Source: Cyanophora paradoxa (Eukaryota > Glaucocystophyceae > Cyanophorales > Cyanophoraceae). From it: a stretch of 64,000 bases of DNA. The notes beneath the pieces were generated by a model, which worked only from the letters and a program-made list of their open reading frames with translations, was not told where the DNA came from and searched no databases. The number at the start of each line of letters is the position of its first letter. Positions within the stretch are counted from its first letter, which is position 1. The stretch is taken from contig QPMI01000414.1 of NCBI GenBank assembly GCA_004431415.1, positions 1 to 64,000 on the forward strand, read 5' to 3'. The position numbers were made by a program, and so were the translations under genes. Of the stretch, positions 31,323 through 42,304 are shown piece by piece.

Positions 31323-34105
31323 CTAAGTACGTATACGCTTCCTAGCTGCAAACCGTGCGCGGCCGGGGACGGGGCGGGGCGACCGCGGGGCGGGCGGCGG
31401 CGGGGCCGGGGCCGGGGCCGGGGCCCGGGACGAGGAGGGCGCAGGGGCGCCCGGGAGGGCGGCGGCGAGGAGGCCCCGCGCGAAGGGCTCGAGGTGGGGC
31501 GGGACGAGCAGGTCCAGCGCCGGCGGGCACGGCGGCCCGGGGCGCCCCGAAGGGCCGGGGCCGGGGCCGCGGAGGGCGGCGAGGAGGCGGAGGCTCCCCT
31601 CGCTCTCCGCCGCGAGCCGCAGCCGCAGGCTGCGATCGCGAGGGGTACAGAATCAATGCACGGGGGTACGGTGGTGGGGGGCAGATTTGGGTTTGCGGAC
31701 CGGCGGAGGTTGGGGCAGGCGGCGAGGGCTCCCAGCTCTTCGAGGGAGGGGTACCCGATCGTGAAGGGGCCGGCGTGGGCCCACGCGCGGAGGGCGCGCG
31801 GGGCCGCCCGCGCGAGGGCCGCCGCGGCGGGGCCCTCGAGGATCGGAGGCGGCGGGGCGGCGGCGGAGGCGGAGGCTGAGGCGGAGGCGGGCCCCGGGGC
31901 CGGCTGCAGGTCGAAGGCGACGCGAAGGTCCGAGAGGCGCGGGAGGCGGGCGATGCCGGCCGCCAGAGGCGCCAGCGCCCCCGCCTGCTCCTCCCCGCCC
32001 GGGGGGAGCGACTCGATCCGCACCTCGACGGCCTCCAAGCAGTCGTACCCCCCTCCGGCGAGGGCGAGGGCGAGGGCGGCGGGCGGGCCACCCCCGTCGA
32101 GGCGCAGGCCGCAGAGGGAGAGGGAGGATAGGGCGCCGGGGCGGGCCGAAAGCAGCGCCGCCAGCGCGGGGCCTGCCGGAACCGTCAGTCGAGCCGCTCG
32201 ATCGCAAAGCGGTGGAGGGGTACGGCGCGCCGTTGGCGAGGGGACCGCGGACGACCAGGCGGAGCTCGGCAAGGCTCCGGGAGCCGGCGACGCCCGCCGC
32301 CAGGCCCTCGAGGAACGCCTGCGTCGGCGGCGAAAGGTGAGGACCGGCGGCCGGAGAAAGAAACGGAGTACCCCCCTTCCAGCCCAGCGCACCTCGGCGG
32401 GACGGGATGCGGGCCCGGAGAGGTCGAGGGAGAGGGAGCGCAGCGTCGGGTGCGCCCCGAGGCGCGCGGCCGCCGCGGCGCTCAGCGGCTCGCCCCCGTC
32501 CACCTGCGAACGCGACGTCAGAAACAAGTAGGATAAACTAAACCAGAGCTTAAGGTTAAGAAGCCAAGAGGTTAAGAGATTGCGCCCAAGATTTTAAGAG
32601 ATTGCGCACGGAGCACTGGAGCGATTCGAGGGATGGGAGGCGGGTTAGCGCTTCCAGGGCATCCTCGCTCAGGAGGCCCGTCGGGCACGCCAGCCGCCGC
32701 AGCCGCGAGGGGGCGCCCCGCCCCTCCGCCGCCGCCGCCAGCGCCGCGAGCCCCGCGCCCAGCTGCATGTCCTGCGTACCCGTCTGAGATTAGGAGGGGG
32801 TAGAGTGCGGGGGGGGAGGGGGGGGGAGGGGCGGGGTACGCGCACCGGCCCGCAGCGGAGCTCGATGGATTCGAGGAGGGGCCCGGTGCCCGCCAGCGCC
32901 CCATCAGGCGCGCACGAAGCATACTCGGCATCCTCCCGGGAGGCGGGGCTGGGGGTACGCGCCGCGTAAGCAGGGGGGTACAGGGTGAAGGGCGGGGCCG
33001 GAGGAACCTGAAGGAGATGGAGCGCAGGGAGGGTACGGCGGAACAGATCGCGGAGATGTGCTCGGCCCTGCGGGAATACAGATCAGAGGATCTAGCTATA
33101 AGCTGGAAAAAGGGCCCCGCGGGGAGTCGAACCGGAGGCAAACGAACTCGGAGAGCTCGAGGGAGCGGAGGGCGGAGAAGGGGTACAGGTGCGCCGCGAG
33201 GCGGGAGGGCTCGGGCCGGGCGCGGCCGCCGGCGGGCAGGCGGACGGAGATCGATTCCAGGGAGGCGGCGCACGGCCGCAGGGCGAGCAGGGCGTCGTAG
33301 AGCAGCCCGAGGCGAGTGGGGCCCGGCGAGCAGCAGCCGCCGCCGTACCCCCCCTCCTCCTCCTCCTCCTCGTCCTCCCCGCCGCCTTCTCCCGCGAAGC
33401 GCAGCTCGAGGTCGATCTCCGCGCGGCGGAGCGGCGCGCCGGCGGCGGCGGCTGCAGAGAGCAGCGCGAGCGCGGCGCCGGCGGCGCGCCGTTCGAGGCA
33501 GGGCTCCACCGGCGTTCCGCCGTCCTCGAAGCGAAGAGAAAAGCGGGCCTCGCGGATCCGCGCGCCCCGGAAGCGCCCCGCCACGACGTGCCGGGCCAGC
33601 CCGTGCGCGCGCTGCGCGGCGGCCGCGACCTGCCGCGAGGCCTCCGAGCGCGCCGCCCAACGATCCCGAGCCTCCTGCCCGCGCCCGTGCATCCGGTAAT
33701 CCCGGCCACGCATTTCCCGCACCAGGCGGTCCGCCCGCCCGGGGTCCGGCAGCCCGACCTCGAGTCGATCCCACTGCGCGGAGAAGTCAGCGGCAGCGAA
33801 GGGGCACATCGGATCGCTTCGAGCTAGTGTTTAGATGGAAAGGGGATGCGAGGCGCGGCGCTACTATCCGCCGCGCTAGCCGCCCGGCGCAACCGCGACC
33901 TCTCGCGCACGCGCGCGCGCGCGCGCGCGCCCGGCTCGGGATCGCGCAAACGCACATGGCAGTGGTAGAATGCGCGGCTGAAGCGGCGATCCACCGCCCA
34001 GAGCCGGCTGGCGCAGGCCTCGTGCGGGCCCAGGGCCTCAATGATGTGCTCGAGGACCGCCTCAGGGAGCGCGGCGAACGGGTCGCCGTGCGCGCTGGTC
34101 TCCAT
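31323..34105 (-). CDS. F-box/LRR protein, complete copy
   Basis: ATG at 34,105 begins an F-box (DPFAALPEAVLEHIIEALG, SRLWAVDRRFSRAFYHC). The next exon (about 33,767 to 33,130) carries the first leucine-rich part (LESISVRLPAGG, FSALRSLELS) with an acidic loop of seven Glu. Further exons code for RAEHISAICSAVPSLRSISF, then GPLLESIELRCGP, LTRLPSLESLQCS, HPTLRSLSLDLSGP, SLAELRLVVRGPL, GALSSLSLCGLRLDGG and a C-terminal LDLLVPPHLEPFARGLL. The stop is at 31,323. Introns commonly begin GTACCC or GTGCGC; the one after FRFLR starts GCCCCG (GC-AG if real). Likely an SCF substrate adaptor by domain order. A (GC)n run at about 33,909-33,932 codes part of an Ala-Arg stretch or its intron edge. Confidence 0.75.
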
Positions 34106-34576
34106 TGCGACTGCCCAGGCTAGCCTACTCTTCGGCGCCGTGCAGCTGCCAGCGGAGCATGTGGTCAAGAACACAAGTACCCGGGCGGTTCCACTTTTTT
34201 TGGCCCAGGAACATCTGTACCCGGACCGAACCGATAGCCTGCGATAGGCCCCAGTTTGGATCAGCTCCGCGGGTCCAGCGACAGCGCTCCAAAGTTTCCA
34301 TCCGCACTAAGCAGCACGGCACCCGCCTGGCCCTGATTTAGCAACGCAGCCGACCTCGTCCGACGCTGCCTAGCGACACCTCCGTGCCTCTCAGACCCAT
34401 CTGCAGGCTCTGCGGCAGCTCTGCCAGCGCTCTCACCCCCAGCCTCGTCTGGACTGCAAGGCGCTGGACGTCCCGCCGTAACGGGTTAGCGGCTGCAGTG
34501 CGGCATTGGAGAGTGCATCCAGCCGTGGAACACTCGAGTACAACGTCATAGCTCCTCGTAGCTAGGCAGGGCAGCG
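34106..34576. other. Divergent intergenic region
   Basis: 471 bp between the minus-strand F-box/LRR gene and the plus-strand gene at 34,577. No coding exon seen; probably a shared promoter region. Confidence 0.4.
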
Positions 34577-36549
34577 ATGGCGGAGGCGAGGCCGAGCGAC
34601 AGCACCATGCGGAGATTGCGGGCAGAGCGCTTCATGCAGCAGGCGGGGCAGAGCCTGCGCTTCGAGGACGACGCGTCAGATGCGGGCGGCAACTCGTCCA
34701 GGGGAATCACCGCCTCCGAGCTCCAGGGACTCTTCAACAAGGCCCGGGAGGGGACGTCCATGCGTGCCCGCATCGAGGCCGCGCGCGGGGCGTACGCGCC
34801 GCCAAGCCGCCAGGCGACGGGTGCGCTGAAGCGTGGCCCGCCCGCGCCTCGGCTCACGCGCCCCGCAGTGGGCGGGCCCTCGTCCCTGGGAATCATGACG
34901 CGGCACCAGAGCCTGAGGAGTCAGTTCGAGCACTACGAGGTCGGCTGCAGATTTGATCCGCGCCCCGACCCCGCCCTCGCGGCAATGGAATTGATCCGGT
35001 GGCAGCCCTCGAACGACCAGCGGGAAGCGGCGATGCACGAGACGTGGCTCCAGAAGCGCGCCGTCGAAGCCGAGATGGCCAAGGTCCCTGCTGTTGATTC
35101 AGAAGCTTCCGTTCCGCGATCCTTAACTGTTTTCGCTTTTCCGTTCAGGCCGACGTCGCCATGAAGCGCGTCCTGGAGCAGTGGAACCTGCAGCGCGCCC
35201 GCGTCGAGGAGGAGATCACGAGGAAGCAGGCGGGTACCGCTTTTCCTCGCGCCGCGAGCCGGTCTGAGACGTTACCACCCTCCCGCAGGAGTCGTCCCGG
35301 TTCGCGGCAAGGACACCCCGCTTCAGGCTCCACGAGGGCGGCGGGTCGGGCCTCCTGCGGCCCCAGTCGGCGCTCGCGTCCGCCTCTTCGGCGTCCCTCG
35401 CGGCCCGCTCGGCGTTCCGGCGATCGCAGTCCCTGCGGCCCCAGTCCGCGGACCCCAAGCTGACCGAGAACGCCACCATGGCCCAGGTTCGAACCCCCGA
35501 GATTCCAGTTCTTTCTCGCCGCTCTTCCTCCTCGGCCGGAGCCGACCGACCGACCGACCGACCGACCGAGGGCCCCGCAGCTGATCGCGGCGGCGGCGGA
35601 AGATAGCTCAAGCGAGGAGGAGACGCTCCCGGCCGAGCAGGAGAAGGCCGACCTCGCGGTCGAGACGTACGAGTCCGGAGGCGCGTCGGGCGCCGGGGCA
35701 GGGCGGGGCAGGGCCGGCGGAGATTCGATCCGGACTCAGTCCGTGCAGGACCTGACGCTCGGTCCGTGCAGGCGGTCAGATGTGGCTCTCGCCCTACCGC
35801 AACAACGAGTGGAAGAAACACTGTGCGGCATCCCTGTACCCCTCCTCTCGCCGTGCCGCCCCGTACCCCCCTCCCCCTGAACGCTTTCGGCGCAGGGAAG
35901 GCGCCGCCGTTCCTGGAGGACGAGGGGGCCGTGCGCGGGTTTAAATCCCCCCACCCCGAGACCCGGGCGCCCGCCGTCGGTCCGAAGGCGATGATCAACG
36001 CGGGGCCTACCCCCCCGCCCGCCCCCGTACCCCCCGTCAACACGGCCATTGCCCTCGCCCGGCCCTCCAGCGCCCAGCTCTCGAGCGCGTACCGCGTCTC
36101 CCAGGTCACCCCGTACCCCCCTCCGAAACTCCGTGTACCCCCCTGAGGCGGCGGCGAAGGTGGGGGAGTGCGAGAAGATTGCGTTCGCCTTCGCGCGGCG
36201 GAACATCCCGTGCCCCCGGCCCCTCGTCGAGCAGTGCGTACCCCCCACCCCCCTCCGTCAACCACCTTCCTACCGTTCCTACCCCCCGCCAACTTCCCCA
36301 CCCCCTACGCCACAGGGCGATCCTCGTACCCTGCGACAAGGCGTACGACGATCTCGTGTCGATCCTTCCTAGGCCCTCGGTGCGCGATGAATTCAAAATT
36401 ACTCGCCACCGGATTCGAAACCGCGCTCACCGGTTCGAAAACAGACCGGCCTGGAGCGGAACCCTTTCCCCGAGGACCCGAAGAAGGGAAAGGGGAAAGC
36501 GAAGGCAAAAGGGAAAGGGAAGAAGGGCGCCAAGAAGGGGAAGAAGTAG
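34577..36549 (+). CDS. Unrecognised 466-aa protein with Lys/Gly-rich tail
   Basis: Nine exons keep phase throughout: 34,577-35,083, 35,149-35,229, 35,289-35,486, 35,581-35,680, 35,772-35,822, 35,896-36,104, 36,148-36,233, 36,316-36,379, 36,445-36,549. Features: a short charged N-terminal helix (MRRLRAERFMQQAGQSLRF), the aromatic motif MWLSPYRNNEWKKHWKAPPF, ILVPCDKAYDDLVSILPRPS, NPFPEDPKK and a basic KKGAKKGKK end. Two introns appear to be GC-AG (after 35,229, GCGGGT; after 35,680, GCGCGT); a GT alternative at the first runs into a stop. I do not recognise the family. Lys/Gly tails of this kind occur in some ciliary proteins, but that is only a hint. Confidence 0.7.
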
Positions 36550-36916
36550 GCCCTCCTCGGCTCGGCGCCGCAGGGTCGATCCCTGTGCAGTTGCACACGC
36601 ACATACACGTACATACCGATACTGTTCGAATTCACGCGTATTTATATATACGTTACATTAACGTTACACCCGAGCGCAATGATGCGATCCTTCCTGGCTG
36701 CTACAAAACTGATCGTATCGATAGAAAAGCTACAGCTAGCGGCTACAGCGCTATCGTCCCCTACGCCTGTACAGATTCAAAGCGGTCGTTCCAGCAAACA
36801 GAAATGCGGCGGGAAAGCGCCGAAGGGGGGGTAGAGTACATGCCGCTCAGCGCGGCGGATTCGGAGGAAAGATCTAGATCTGAGATCTAGAGATACATTG
36901 ACGGCAGCGAACTGAG
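36550..36916. other. Spacer between convergent genes
   Basis: No coding exon seen. Contains short palindromes such as AGATCTAGATCT at 36,869. Confidence 0.5.
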
Positions 36917-38197
36917 TCACTGGAAGGCGAGCCTGTACCGGGGCGCGGCGGAGCGAACGAAGTTGACGGACGGTGCGCCGCGGAGGGGGCCGCAGGCGCC
37001 GGCGGCGGGGCCAGAGGGGGCGCGGGACGCGAGGAGCTGAGAGACCCACTGCCACCCGCCCACGGCGCCCGCGACGACTCCCAGGGCGGCCACTGCGAAC
37101 GCAGGCAGATCAGATCCCAGAGCGCGCCGCGGGATCGAATTGGACCGGACCTATCCATATCCCGAGGATGACAGCGAAAGCTCGGACGGCGAAGGAGATC
37201 AGCGCGCACTGCGGGGAGCGGTCAGGCGCGAGCCCGGCGCGGAAAGGCGGGCGGACGGGACGCGGCGGCGGACCGAAACGCGGTCCTCGGGCCGCCCGCG
37301 GAAGCGAAAGTCGACCAGGACGGGCCCGTTGGGGCCCTCGCCGCGCCGCACGTACTTCGAGGGCGAATGCGCATGCGCGGCGGCGACCCCCGGCGACTGG
37401 AAGGGGCGAACGACGAGCGCGTCGTAGTTCAGCTTGTAGTCCGACCGCTGAGAGACGCGCACGGCCAGGTGACGCAGCGCCCCCGCCTGCGCGACGAGAG
37501 CTGTCAGCCTCCCGCCCAGGAGCACAGCCGCGGGGCGCATTTAGATCGCAGCCCGCACCAGCTGCCGCGCGATCGGAGGGGCGTCGCCCGTGGCCCCTTC
37601 TTCAGGGCAAAGGAGGATCGACCGGACGCAGCGCAGGTCCGAAATGGAGCACGGGGCAGACTGCTGCTGGATAAGCACCAGTTCCTCGAGTAGACCGCAT
37701 GCCGCCGCGAAGGATCGCGTGTTTGCCGCCGCTGCGTACGTCGAAGGAAACGATTAGAATGGATGCATTAGGGGCGAAGGCCGAGCGCTGGGCGCCCCCG
37801 CCGCATTCTAGCCGACGCGCCGCACAACGGGTCATGCCGCACAACCAAAGCGACACTCGGTGACAGGCTCCCGCGCAGCAGGCGCCCGGCAGAGAGACGA
37901 ACCTGGTGTACGGATGATGCCGCTCGACATCGGGTTCATGGGGGCAACGGTCTCCAGGAACGCGGCGGCCGGAATCCCGAGTAGCACGGCGACATCATAG
38001 GCGTCGAAGTTCTCCGGCCGTAGCTCGCCGGACTCCCGAGCCTCTGCGGCCAATTCTCTGCGAGCGTACGTCATTCAGCACGCGCGGACGTGGGCCGGCG
38101 GCCAAGGGGCCGCATTTCCCGGCGGGCTGGCGCGGAAGCACGCGGACCTGCATCGTGCAAGGAAGGCAGCACCCAGGAGATCAGGGTCCGCGAGCAT
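36917..38197 (-). CDS. Unrecognised protein with two C-terminal membrane segments (278 aa)
   Basis: Six exons join without frame error: 38,197-38,148, 38,057-37,903, 37,731-37,559, 37,486-37,262, 37,208-37,151, 37,092-36,917. The chosen ATG (MLADPDLLGAAFLARCREL) is the first available, with no ATG between it and EMG1. The N-terminal half is soluble-looking (NFDAYDVAVLLGIPAAAF, CGLLEELVLIQQQSAPC), the middle contains LRHLAVRVSQRSDYKLNY. Two hydrophobic stretches lie near the C-terminus (ALISFAVRAFAVILGIWIG and VAALGVVAGAVGGWQW). Topology suggests a membrane hairpin. No family recognised. It is transcribed divergently from EMG1. Confidence 0.7.
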
Positions 38198-38446
38198 CGC
38201 GGCTTCCAGTCTCAAAGAGCTGCCAAGTTGCGGGTGGCGGCACAGATCCTTGTACCCTGCAGACTTTTTTCGCCTGAAGTCGCTCCGAGCCCGCGGCGCA
38301 GGAAGGCGATCGAGGACGTGTTCAACGAGCACGGGCGTCAAAGAAGCAGCCCAGTTCCAAGGCGCCCTCGCGATCGGACGAGTTCAGCCGCGTGCAATCG
38401 AGCTTAGCTGCGAGGCGGTGCGAGCGGCACAACAGCGGCGGCAGCG
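38198..38446. promoter_or_regulatory. Compact divergent promoter region (249 bp)
   Basis: Separates the start codons of the minus-strand membrane protein gene and EMG1. No TATA box seen; GC-rich. Shared promoter activity is inferred from spacing. Confidence 0.35.
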
Positions 38447-39583
38447 ATGGGAGATCGTACACGGAAGCGGGCGGCGTCCCCCTCGCTCGACACAGCGCCG
38501 CCGAAGCCGAAGAAAGGCGACTCCCGGCGCTTGATCGTCGTTCTCGAGAGCGCACAGCTGGAGACCGTCAAGGCGGGCAAGGAGTTCCAGGTGCGTTGAT
38601 CTGCAGCGCCCCGGCATCGCCCTCGCGCTCCCCCCGCAGTCGACGTACAGCCGGCTAGCTTCTCGCCACTGACAGCGCCCCGGCGGTGCGCACGCAGCTC
38701 CTGAACTGCGATGACCATCAGCACATCTTCCGGAAGACGGGCCGCGACCCCGCGCTCTCCCGACCTGACATCACGCACCAGGTCGGACGCTCCTTGGCCA
38801 TTCGTGCCTTATCCGCCTCGCGCTGCCAGCCCGCCCGCTAATGCCGCGCGCGCGCTCGCACCCCGCAGTGTCTTCTTACGCTCCTGGACAGCCCTCTGAA
38901 CAAGGCGGGGATGCTGCAGATCTTCATACACACGGACAAGAACGTCCTCATCGAGGTGAACCCGCAGATCCGCATCCCGCGCACCTTCAAGCGATTCTGC
39001 GGCCTCTTCGGTGCGCCGCCGAGCTCCCCCATTGCTCCGCGCGCATGTTCCCTCGCCCCGCTCGTTGGCTCGCGCACTCACGCGAGGCCCCCGCCGCCGC
39101 ATGCGCAGTGCAACTGCTCCACAAGCTTTCGATCCGCGCGACGAACGGCCCCGAGAAGCTGCTCAAGGTCGTCCAGAACCCCGTCACGAAGTATTTGCCC
39201 ACGGGGGCCCCCCGGATAGGCGCGTAACCCTGCGAACCCCCCCCACCCCCCACCCCCCGGGGGGTACTGCGGGACCTGACGCGGACGGGTACCGCAGGGT
39301 GCTCGTTCAGCGCCCAGCAGTGCGTGCGCCTTCGGGACTGGGTACCCACCCTGCCGGATGGGCCCGTCGTCTTCGTCGTCGGCGCTTTCGCGCACGGTAC
39401 CCCCCTCCTTCGTTCGCTCTTTGAATCGCCCTTCTCTCGCCGATTGCGGGGCGGGGGGGTACAGGGAAGATCGAGGCGGATTACGTGGACCAGCAGATTG
39501 CGTTCTCCGAGTACCCCCTGAGCGCCTCGGTGGCCGTTGGGAAACTGTGCTGCGCGTTCGAGGACCAGTGGGGGGTACTGTAA
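38447..39583 (+). CDS. EMG1: Ribosome biogenesis methyltransferase EMG1/NEP1
   Basis: Six exons (38,447-38,590, 38,698-38,781, 38,869-39,010, 39,109-39,219, 39,298-39,396, 39,465-39,583) give a 232-aa protein. Family hallmarks in order: [96 protein letters not shown] and YPLSA. NEP1 is a SPOUT-fold enzyme that N1-methylates a conserved pseudouridine in 18S rRNA and helps assemble the 40S subunit in the nucleolus. Length is normal for the family after a short basic N-terminus. The intron after 39,219 starts GCGCGT, so it is GC-AG; no GT donor gives a continuous frame. Confidence 0.96.
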
Positions 39584-40360
39584 TCTGTAGGGCGCGGTCC
39601 TCGTGTTGTCTTGAGACTGTGTCATATGCATAGAGCTTGCAATCGGATCTACCATCGGATCTAGCTATATAGAACGTCCGAGCTGCACTCGATCCGCGCT
39701 GCGTAACGATACGCGTACAGCCTTCAGGGGAGGGGGGCCAGACCCCAAGGGGGTGGGGGGAGGGGGGGGGACCTTGGCAAGGGTGCGTTTGATCCAATGG
39801 CAAGGTGCAGAAAAAACGGATGCAGAAAACGCGGCAGGGTCCAGTCGGTCGTATCGTGATATCGAAATTGTCATAGTATCGCGTGAATTGATTGCAATAA
39901 GTTAGTACTAGGCCTTTGACAATTTCTAGGCCTGCGCATACGAACGCTTATAATTATGCGGGCATGCCGAATCCTGCAGCTGCACTGCGGCAATCCGATG
40001 ATCTCTTCGCTCGAAAATTCGTAATTGTAATTAACCATCATGGCATCAACTGCCCTTCTGCATCTGCCTGATGTCAACGTTGATCACACTGTGACACTTT
40101 GCCGGAGGAGTCGCCCCGTGCCGCAGTTCCCCCGGTCCCGGCGCGAGTCTGCCTGCTGCAGCCTGCAGCCGCTGAGCCTGTACCTGCTTCGAATATAATT
40201 CATCCTCTTCGAATTCTTTTACATGTGTTACGGCAGGGGTGATTCCTAGCAATCATTGAATATCCGGCGCCGAGCTAGTCTGAGACGTTCCGGCAGAATC
40301 CGGCTGCGTAGCCTATTGGATAGGATGCTCCTCAGCTCAGATCAGCCGTAGTACTAAGTA

Positions 40361-40880
40361 CCGTGTAACACTTAATTAATGCGCCAGAAATTAATGCGTT
40401 TTTGGACCCGGACCCCCAGTATTGATAATAATGCGGCACCGAATTAATGCGTTTCGAACTCGGAAGCTTTTTGGCTGCAGTAAGGGGGTACATACAGCAG
40501 TTTCATAGCTTTTTTTGGAAAGTCTGCTGCATTCGTACACACTTGACAACAGTCCCCCGCTCCTCGCCTACCGGATACTGGGATGCCATGATGCTGACTG
40601 CAGGATCCGGAGGAGATAGATGACAAGAGTGCTACAGTTCAACGGTTACTAGTCGTGTCGAGCTGGTGCTTTAGCTGTAGTCTACCGAGTCACCTCCAGA
40701 ACATAATATGCGCCGGTCCTCTAGCAGTGAGCCTGGCACGGTGAGCTGCACGGTCCGATACAGCAGTTTCATAGCGTTTCGATATTAATGCGGTCCCAAA
40801 TTAATGCGTTTTGCCAGCAAAAAACGCATTAATTAGGGACCGCATTACTCAAGTGCGCGCATTACTTAAGTGTTACACGG
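40361..40880. mobile_element. TA-flanked MITE (Tc1/mariner-like)
   Basis: The left end CCGTGTAACACTTAATTAA (continuing TGCG) and the right end, read in reverse, CCGTGTAACACTTAAGTAA (continuing TGCG) match at 22 of 23 positions. Both ends are bordered by TA (40,359-40,360 and 40,881-40,882), the target of Tc1/mariner transposases. Inside, AATTAATGCG recurs at least five times in both orientations, and 40,787-40,848 forms a long hairpin. ACAGCAGTTTCATAGC is repeated at about 40,495 and 40,760. There is no transposase frame, so it is non-autonomous. Confidence 0.8.
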
Positions 40881-41128
40881 TAACTTCTAGACTAAAGAAG
40901 TTCTAGTAAGGACTGTCCTAACTGTCACAGTGTGTTCAAAATTTTCAAGTGGCACTGTGGCCCAGTCTGTGGGCCTGTCTGTGGCAGCCGGGCGCCTCCG
41001 GGCCTCCGGCCCTCCGCCCCCTGTAGGCTGTAGTGCAATTTTCGAGCCTGGCCTGGTACCGGTATTGAGGCGAAGAGCTAGTAATATAAACTAGTATTGC
41101 AGTTAAGCGCAGCTGCAGTTAAGTAGAC

Positions 41129-41390
41129 TAGAGGCTGTGGCCGGTAATTCCCCCCAAAAAAGTTAAATTGCCGCAAAGTTAATTTGCCGAATTCGCCCAA
41201 TTAAAACCGGATCGAATTGCCGTGGCGATAAATTGCCGAATCCAGCTGCGCAGCCTGCAGCTGCGCAGACTTTCGCACTATGGCGACCTAAGCAAATCTC
41301 TACCCCTAAGCAATGTGCTCATAATTGCCGAATCCGGCCTCTCGGCAATTAATTATAATTTACGGCATTTCGAAATTCCCTAGTACGTAT
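41129..41390. repeat. AATTGCCG-rich repeat patch
   Basis: Begins TAGAGGCTGTGGCCGGTAAT, 21/22 identical over 41,129-41,150 to 16,801-16,822, then carries at least five AATTGCCG/ATTTGCCG units and one inverted CGGCAATT. Probably a fragment of another dispersed element. Confidence 0.5.
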
Positions 41391-42277
41391 TGTACGTGAG
41401 GACCCCTTTTTTACCAGGTAGTCGTCGATGCATCGTCGAGTCGATCGTCGACGCGCGCGAGCTTTTACTTATGAATTTATTATTTATTATGACTATATGC
41501 TAATTCGAATTCGTGGCTAATTGAGAATCTAGAAAGGCTTTAATTGAGAATTTGTAAGCTTAATGCCGGAGCACACGTTCCGGACACAACTACTGAAATT
41601 GCGAATTTGCATAGCGCAACCTTCCGGATGTGTTGTAAGCAGAACTTGAGCTCGAGTCAACGTGCTAAAAAAAGAAGCTTACGGCACTCGGAGCCTCAGA
41701 GTCGGAGGCTCAGCGGCTGTGCGCCGCGCGCGGGCCTGCCAGGCCCGCGCGCTGCGGGCCGGCCGGGCGCCACGCGCAGCGGCGCGCTGCGCATGCGCAT
41801 TCTGCAGCGCATCATGATCATGGCAATGATGGCATGTGCAGCGCAAGTACTACAAGCATTGCAGGCTATTAATATTTTGCAGCCACTGGGCCATGCAGTG
41901 CCAGGCCTAGGCCGCCGGGCTGCCAGCCTGCTGCCAAGCTGCCAGGCAGTGCCAGCCACTGCGCATGTGCATCACTGAGTCATCGATATCATAGGATTCG
42001 ATCATAGCTACGTATACTATGATAGCAGGCTTTAATTTGCAGTGTTGCGGGCCTTGCGGCGCATGCATACTATGATATGCCGCAGTGCCGCAGTGCGCGC
42101 GGAACTTGCCAAAGTTGGAACTTTCGGAACTTCGGAAGTACTATAGCTAGTGCGCAGTGCGCACTGCCAGGCTGCGCATGCCCGCCATTGCGCATGCCCG
42201 GCCCGGCGGCCCCCGCCGGCCCCGGGGGCGTACTACGGTACCGACGGCTAGCTACTAGGCCAGCAGCAGCAGCCGCT

Positions 42278-42304
42278 GAGCAGCAGCAGCAGCAGCAGCA
42301 GCAG
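42278..42304. repeat. CAG trinucleotide run
   Basis: About nine consecutive CAG/GCA units within a longer CAG-rich stretch, 42,262-42,304. Confidence 0.75.

Noticed and set aside
33108-33130. tRNA B-box-like GGTTCGACTCC on the minus strand
   Set aside because: It lies at an LRR exon end/donor, with no A box, tail or duplication; coincidence is simpler.
33909-33932. (GC)n run as a Z-DNA regulatory site
   Set aside because: It overlaps the end of the F-box exon, where Ala-Arg codons explain it; no further support.
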